From assembly GCA_002794775.1 (NCBI GenBank), contig NBAY01000041.1:186001-250000 (forward strand): DNA of 64,000 bases, read 5' to 3'. This document shows, piece after piece, positions 58,606 through 64,000 of the stretch. The stretch is from Porodaedalea pini (lineage: Eukaryota > Basidiomycota > Agaricomycetes > Hymenochaetales > Hymenochaetaceae). The notes under the pieces are model-generated. The model saw only the letters and a list, made by a program, of their open reading frames with translations, ran no database searches and had not been told where the DNA came from. A program made the translations under genes and the position numbers. The first letter of the stretch is position 1, and every line of letters starts with the position of its first letter.

Positions 58606-59215
58606 GCTGCTGAGTTGCTCTGAATTTGAAAGGCATCTGAAAGGCAAGGTGTAGATCACAAACCAGTAGCACAAATTTATTAATGATGTCTGTGTAGGAA
58701 AGGAGTTGATTGTGACCAACAGTCTTCATCTAGGAATCTTTGCCATCACAAAATTTTGCAAAAAATTATATTTGATTATACTTCAAAAAAAAATTGATTA
58801 CCGATTATATGCAAATATAAGCTGCTTAAATTCTGAGTATATGCCAAATATAATCCAGGCGCAACCGGTTATATTCCCTGTAAGCACATGTAATTCTTTG
58901 CAAATTTTTGTGATGGCTTTAAGATCTGAAGAGCCTTCTGAAATTGTCTTCCTACCTTCTATATATCAGAGGTGAATCGAGTTGAGTTGCAGCTCACTGT
59001 TAGGACTTGAACTTTTTCCTTTCCTTTATTTCCCCCTTTTACCATTTCTTTTATTTTAATTGCTCCTTTTTATTATAATTAACCATCTTTTCAATCATTT
59101 CCCACACTCCCTTGCACCTGACCTTCATTTGTTCCATTTCGCTCCTTTATGTAATCTTAGATAATTGGGCAACCGGTTCTCATGAGGTGATTGCTGTATA
59201 TAAAGAAGAGGAATT

Positions 59216-59695
59216 GCATCTGAACACCTGTTCTGCTTTTCCTCTTACCTCTGCAACAACCTAGCCTAAGTACAGCATGTCTCGAGTCCCTGCTCAAGTA
59301 TAGCATGTCCCAGATAACAGTCAGCTGAGGCCTGTCAAGTCTGAGTCATCTCCCAGACTTCTGCCTAACAGTATGTCATTCCTTTGTACTAGACTTGGGC
59401 TAGGTATTTGTATCATCATCTTGCAGTTTCTGCATTCTTTGTGTGGTTCTTTATTATATTGTATGACTATATCTGTTAGGCGGGAGTCCAGGAGATGACT
59501 CGGACTGGGCAGGCCTCGGCTGACTGTCATCTGGGGCATGCTATACTCGAGTGGGGACTCGGGACACGTTGTACTCAGGCTAAGTCATCGCGGAGGTAAG
59601 AGGAATTAATACAATGTATACTACTATAGGAGAGGGACGCAGTCTCACCTAAGTCATCATGGAGGTAAGAGGAAAAGCAGAACAAGTGTTCATGC
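59216..59695. repeat. Nested inverted repeat inside the 2.8-kb element
   Basis: The left arm (59216-59370) and right arm (59475-59695) are complementary: GAACACCTGTTCTGCTTTTCC against GGAAAAGCAGAACAAGTGTTC, and AGTATAGCATGTCCCAGATA against ATCTGGGGCATGCTATACT. The right arm has an extra duplicated stretch (CTAAGTCATCRYGGAGGTAAGAGGAA, twice). Confidence 0.7.
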
Positions 59696-59954
59696 GAGTT
59701 CCTCAAACCTTTCATTTGCACTGTTGCGATGCAGACTCTTTTGTGGACCAAATGGTTGACTCAAGGGTGAATCTATATTCTTCCCAAGAGAGACTGCAGT
59801 GACTCTATAGTCAAGGAGGGACAACCAAGTGGAAATGAACACAATTGAATGTTTTGTGACTGTGGCCCTGCTGGTTCTGCAGTTGGAACAGAGTGCTCTA
59901 CTTGAATAAGGAGAGCTGGTGATGCAAACTCGAGCTTCTGGGAAGTCTCTTTGA

Positions 59955-60230
59955 TGCAGGTGAAGAGAGAGTCGATTCAAACATGTGCCTTCGAATGTAC
60001 ACTCAATTTGAGTGCACAGGTGCAGAGAGGATCAATTCGAGTGTATGCCTTCGAGTGTATCCTTGATTCGAATGTACAGGTGTAGAGAGGGTCGATTTGA
60101 GTGTGTGCCTTTGAATGTACCCTTGATCCGAGTGCACAGGTGTAGGGAGGGTTGATTCGAGTGTGTGTCTTCAAATGTACACTTGATTTGAGTGTACAGG
60201 TGTAGGGAGGGTCAATTTGAGTGTGCGAGG
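59955..60230. repeat. 60-bp minisatellite
   Basis: About 4.5 copies of a 60-bp unit beginning GTGCACAGGTGTAGAGAGGG and continuing TCGATTCGAGTGTGTGCCTT, CGAATGTACCCTTGATTCGA. Because 60 is a multiple of three the minus strand reads a 20-residue repeat, but that is a by-product, not a gene. Confidence 0.8.
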
Positions 60231-60699
60231 CCCCTAGGGGGTATAGTTAAGTGTACAACCCCCCTAGGGGCTCAAATCAAGTGTATAGAGTTGAGAGTGA
60301 GTGTAGAGTAGAGAGGGGGTTTTGTTCGAGTGTATGCAGTCAAGTAAAATATATTGTGCACTGGTCTGAGTGGGTAACGTCTATTGGGTTCCCCTTTTTT
60401 TCCTCGTCATCTAAACACTTGGGCTATTTATACTGAAACCAGAGCCGAACTTGGTACTGAGCTCTAATGGGGAAGAGAAGGTTGTGACAAGGGTTAGAGT
60501 GTGTTCGAGTCATCAAAACACTGTCCCATCAAATGATCGACAAATGATTGATGCAACAACTCAAAAACACATGAAATCAAATGGTGGAAGTGGGGTGACG
60601 TTGAAAATGAACCAATTGAATGCCTGCATTGTACCAATGATGACTTGACTGCACTGGCTTTGAGGCTTCCAAATGGGGTATAAACTCAAACCTGTGACC

Positions 60700-61565
60700 T
60701 CTGGGATTGATAACGCTGTAAGCTTTGATTGGAATGCATGATCGACACCTGATGCTCAAATAAAGTGTATGATCAATGCTGGATACCCCATTAAGGAATG
60801 GGATCAACAGTCGATGCTCAAATGGGGTGTGTGGCTGACAGTACCCACTCAAATGAAGTGTGTCCAGTATCAAGGGCTCGAGTGCAATGTGTATTTGAAG
60901 TTTGACATTCAAAGGTCATGAACATGATGCTCGAGTGAGGTGTGGGACCAACAGGGACTGCTCAAACAAGGCCTAGGATCGACAGCACATGCTCGAATGA
61001 GGTGTGTCCAGTGTCCAGTGGTTGAGTACAGTGCCGATTCAGTGTTCAGAGCTTGAAAATTTGATATTTGAAGCTGAACTGTGCTGCAGGGCTCAAATTG
61101 AGTGTAGGATTGATAGAGAGCATTCAAATGAGGCCTGGGCTTGAAATTGAACATTTGAATGAGGTCTGTACAGTGTCCAGTGGTTGAATATACTGCTGCT
61201 TCAGTGTTCAAAGCTTGAAAACCATGTAAATTCAATGCTTGAATTGTGGAATCTGTATGCCAATAAGGCTCGAATTGAGCATGTCCCCTCCTTGAAGGGT
61301 TTGAGTAGGATGTACAGTCAAAGATCCAGCTCGATTTGGGTGTAGACTCGAAGTTGAGTACTCAAATAATGTGTGTACTTGGTATTCGAGGTTTGAATGT
61401 GGTCTGACAATGCAGAGGTTGCAATCGAATATAATATGTTCTCCAGGCTTGAACATCAAATGCACTAGTATGCTGGGCCTCAAGCGGTGTGTTCCTGATG
61501 CTCGAATGAGGTCTGGGGACTTTTCTATACCAATTGGATTCGAGTAGAGTGCTGAGGACATAAAT
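60700..61565. repeat. Degenerate tandem repeats, including a 160-bp duplication
   Basis: Many copies of a CTCRAATGAGGTGTG-like word at irregular spacing. A duplication of about 160 bp is clear: CAGTGTCCAGTGGTTGAGTA near 61010 and CAGTGTCCAGTGGTTGAATA near 61172, both continuing to CAGTGTTCARAGCTTGAAAA. Related in wording to the 60-bp minisatellite, so probably one expanded family. Confidence 0.6.
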
Positions 61566-61799
61566 CCTGATATATAGAGCTGGCCGGCGCTTAAGCATGA
61601 ACTGAGCGCTAAGGTGCTGCTTGTGAGACTGTATTATCTAAGTACTGTATAGTTTATGTAATGGAATGAATGAAGGTCACGTGTAAGGGAGTATGGGAAA
61701 TGATTGGAAGATGGTTAAATATAATGAAAAGGAGCGATTAAAAGAAAGGAATGTTAAAAGGAAAATAAAAGAAAAGGTTAAAGTTCGAGTTCTGACAGT

Positions 61800-62350
61800 A
61801 TCCCATTTATAGTTCTCCATGCCACGTTCTTCTTTACTAATATGAACTTTACATGTCTTGGCATCTCAGTAGTAGATTATCTAGCCTGTTTCAAAGTATG
61901 GGGATTGGCCTTCCTACTTGTGTGCTCATAATGTAACATTCTGGTCCATTAGTCCTATTGTCTTTAGGAGTTCTAGAACCTTCTGTGCTACATTCTATAG
62001 TAGTGTGCACTTCATGTATTGGGGATCAACCTCTATAGGGTGTCTTTTGCTTTCTTGACATTTGTGTGCCATGTCACAGGGTGTGACAGTGTAGCATGAC
62101 TGTGACTGATGGATTTTTACCTAGGCAAGTATCCGTCAAAATCAGGTGACCATATTATCACATGTATGATCAACAATGATCTACCTTGATCAGCATTTCT
62201 GAATGTGCAAAAATTTCCTTTCAGTCTTTCTCAATTAGCAAGATGCAGACTTCAGGAACAAGCACCTGGTGAACAAGGTCATCTTTTGGGAGTCTGCAAC
62301 CCTCTGAGAGCTCTAAATGCCCATGGTTGAAGAGCGCCATTATGATATGA
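61800..62350. other. AT-rich intergenic DNA
   Basis: No gene or clear repeat boundary seen. AT-rich flank of the element and of the decayed gene that follows. Confidence 0.35.
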
Positions 62351-62379
62351 GTTGTTATCTGAACCCCTGGATATCTAAA

Positions 62380-64000
62380 GCTTGGAAAATAATTTAGAAG
62401 CCATTTTACAAAGGATCAACTATGACACTTACTATCCTCCCAAGTTCTCCCACTCTTTAACATATGATCTACTTGGTCTAAGGTGCCTATCATCTCTATA
62501 CTCATCCTTCAAGCTGCAATACTTCAGGACTCTGTCAAGATTCTTGAGCCAGCTGTGTATCCTCCCTGATTTCAAGAGCTTTAGTACCTGCTGGCTAAAT
62601 TTGTACTAGTCTTTTTGTGTGAGTTGAGGCCAGGTTACTTCTCCCCACTTCTCATATCTCTGTTCTTCTTAGTGCATGATGCAGAAAGCCTTCCTTTCCT
62701 TGATCACTTCTTTAAAAGATGGCCCTCCTAGTTTGTACCAGATATTAAAAGTCTTCTAGCATTTTTTATTCTTTTCTACCAGCTCCTTGCCTGGCTTGCA
62801 TGGAAATGGCTTGCTGCAATATAGACAGACCTCTAGGAGAGTATAGTTTGACTCTGATGCTGACAAGGTAGCTGCTGATATGTCCAAATCAAACTCAACT
62901 CTGTTGCAATGAGGATCAGAAGCTACCCTGTCAAAGAGAGAACAACACTCACTCAATACACCCATCTTTTTCTTTAGGCCCTATAGACAGAACTGTCAAT
63001 TTATGGCCATCCTTTATGCTATCTCAAAACTTGGACCACATCCCTGCATCATCCTTATCTGTATAGACATGAGCTAATGCAAGATGATCATGAAGTTTGT
63101 TCCTGACCTTGCTAAGTGTTGATTGTATGTATTTTTTGGGCTTAACATCTTTGAATGCTCTAAAGAAGGCCTTTGCATTTATTGTCCCATTCTGACATAC
63201 TTTCTTAATAATGTCTAGCCCCTGAATAATCTCTGCAACTGTATACTGGCTTGGAAACCTTCAGCCACATTCGATCTGAGATTCTTCACTGTCAGAGTTC
63301 TGATCATTTACAGATCCAGGAAGGATGGACAATAGCTGTGTCTCTTGTACTGAGGACTGAGAGACACTGAACAGTGCCTTAGGCATAGGAGAAAGTGGCA
63401 GGTCATCCTGATTGAGCCTAGTCCTTATACATTACTTCTTAGGTAAAACAAGTGTCTCACCTATTTGTTTAGATTTATCTGTGATCATAAAGTCATGCTG
63501 GGCCTTCTGGTCCTCGATACCTTGAAGAAGTACTAGGTCTTCCTGCTTTACTTCATATGAGCATATCAGAAGCCTTCAAAGTGGCCTGAGATCCAATGGA
63601 ACACCAATAGTTTTCAGCTCCCAGGCTTTGTTGCAGAAGTGCTAGAAGAGCTGGCAAATGAGTCCCTAGCCAAGAAGGCCTAGAAGGTCCATAGCTTCAT
63701 TTGTTTTATGAAGCTCATTCAAGCTCATTATGCTATTCTGATTGCAGATAGCTTGAATCATGAGGGGCTCCATATCAACCTGCAGATTGTAAATATAAGA
63801 ACCTATTTTTCATAGCTAGCTAAAGTTTGAAGCACCTGGTTAAAGTAAGTTATGGTCACCAAGTGCTTAGCTTGCACCTCAATCTCCCTCTCAGTATCAT
63901 TAGCCTGCTTCTTCATATACTAGAAAACATGAGTTAAGTTGAACTCTTTCTCCCAGAGTAGACTAATTGGCATAGCATAGTGTTATCAAATTTGAAAAGC
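62380..64000 (-). pseudogene. Decayed gene of unknown family, probably transposon-derived
   Basis: Long coherent protein segments on the minus strand are interrupted by stops and frame changes. In order they are EKEFNLTHVF, KKQANDTEREIEVQAKHLVT, VDMEPLMIQAICNQNSIMSL, FMITDKSKQIGETLVLPKK, ILPGSVNDQNSDSEESQIEC, NGTINAKAFFRAFKDVKPKK, YIQSTLSKVRNKLHDHLALA, HVYTDKDDAGMWSKF, FDRVASDPHCNRVEFDLDIS and LLEVCLYCSKPFPCKPGKEL. It continues off the right edge. I do not recognise the protein. At least five in-frame stops (TAG, TAA, TGA) and one shift near 63000 show that it is not functional. AT-rich composition and position beside the 2.8-kb element suggest a mobile-element gene. Confidence 0.5.

Larger units (their letters stand above)
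58996..61799. mobile_element. 2.8-kb element with long terminal inverted repeats
   Basis: The left end (ACTGTTAGGACTTGAACTTT at 58996) and the right end (AAGTTCGAGTTCTGACAGT to 61799) are inverted copies. Similarity continues for about 170 bp: CCATCTTTTCAATCATTTCC against GGAAATGATTGGAAGATGG, and TGACCTTCATTTGTTCCATT against AATGGAATGAATGAAGGTCA. The interior has no transposase, only a nested inverted repeat, minisatellites and short frames. It is therefore a non-autonomous DNA transposon or foldback element. Target duplication is unclear; the flanks differ. Confidence 0.75.

Noticed and set aside
59977..61598. Minus-strand repeat-containing frames (65 to 111 codons)
   Set aside because: Produced by minisatellite periodicity inside a non-coding element; no start or domain evidence.
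58996..61799. LTR retrotransposon interpretation of the 2.8-kb element
   Set aside because: The ends are inverted, not direct, repeats, and there is no gag/pol coding or primer-binding site.
1..64000. tRNA, rRNA or CRISPR loci
   Set aside because: I looked for T-arm consensus (GGTTCRANYCC) with a matching acceptor stem, rRNA-like conserved text and regularly spaced short repeats with unique spacers; none was convincing. A covariance-model search would settle tRNAs and snRNAs.

Overview
The window is nuclear DNA of a filamentous basidiomycete, most likely an Agaricomycete (white-rot or polypore type). The evidence is gene density (a gene every 2-2.5 kb), many 45-70 bp introns with GT..AG ends and short exons, and the family content: GH43 arabinanase, P450s, patatin-like lipase, S10 carboxypeptidase, a small secreted protein, and Ser/Gly-rich orphan proteins. 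All gene models were spliced by hand: I required reading frame continuity across every junction and conserved family motifs. There is no rRNA, recognisable tRNA, CRISPR or prokaryotic operon structure.

Layout. 0-9.7 kb is ordinary core genome: the 3' end of a GH43 arabinanase (+), an arylamine N-acetyltransferase (-), a small TA-flanked MITE, replication factor C subunit 1 (+, 17 exons) and a SAMHD1-like HD-domain dNTPase (-). 9.8-15.5 kb is accessory: a duplicated upstream (promoter-like) module, a Ser-rich orphan gene cut off by AT-rich repeat DNA, a long inverted-repeat element, and an unprocessed, rearranged prolyl-tRNA synthetase pseudogene. 15.5-29.2 kb holds an AlkB-type dioxygenase (+), a secreted epoxide hydrolase (-), a Cys-cluster protein (+), a second orphan Ser/Gly/His protein (+), a large disordered protein (-) and a secreted serine carboxypeptidase (-, 15 exons with an 8-nt microexon). 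29.2-34.8 kb carries another copy of the upstream module with a third orphan protein, and a further hypothetical gene. 35.5-54.9 kb is again gene-dense: patatin-like phospholipase (+), P450 (-), DUF676-type lipase (+), small GPI-type secreted protein (-), Rqc1/TCF25 homologue (-), kelch-like protein (-), PPR-like protein (+), and a nodulin-like MFS transporter (-) built from very small exons. 55-64 kb is decayed: a P450 pseudogene with two in-frame stops and a frameshift, a 35-bp repeat array, a 2.8-kb element with about 170-bp terminal inverted repeats that contains nested inverted repeats and minisatellites, and a decayed gene running off the edge.

The core genes do not form one pathway. 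RFC1 (clamp loading), the SAMHD1-like dNTPase (dNTP pool) and AlkB (alkylation repair) all concern DNA metabolism, but they are unlinked by orientation or promoters. The enzymes with signal peptides or hydrophobic anchors (carboxypeptidase, epoxide hydrolase, GH43, small secreted protein) fit saprotrophic extracellular life. The least explained parts are the orphan-protein family with shared upstream modules, the excess of GC-AG introns and microexons, and the repeat-rich right end.
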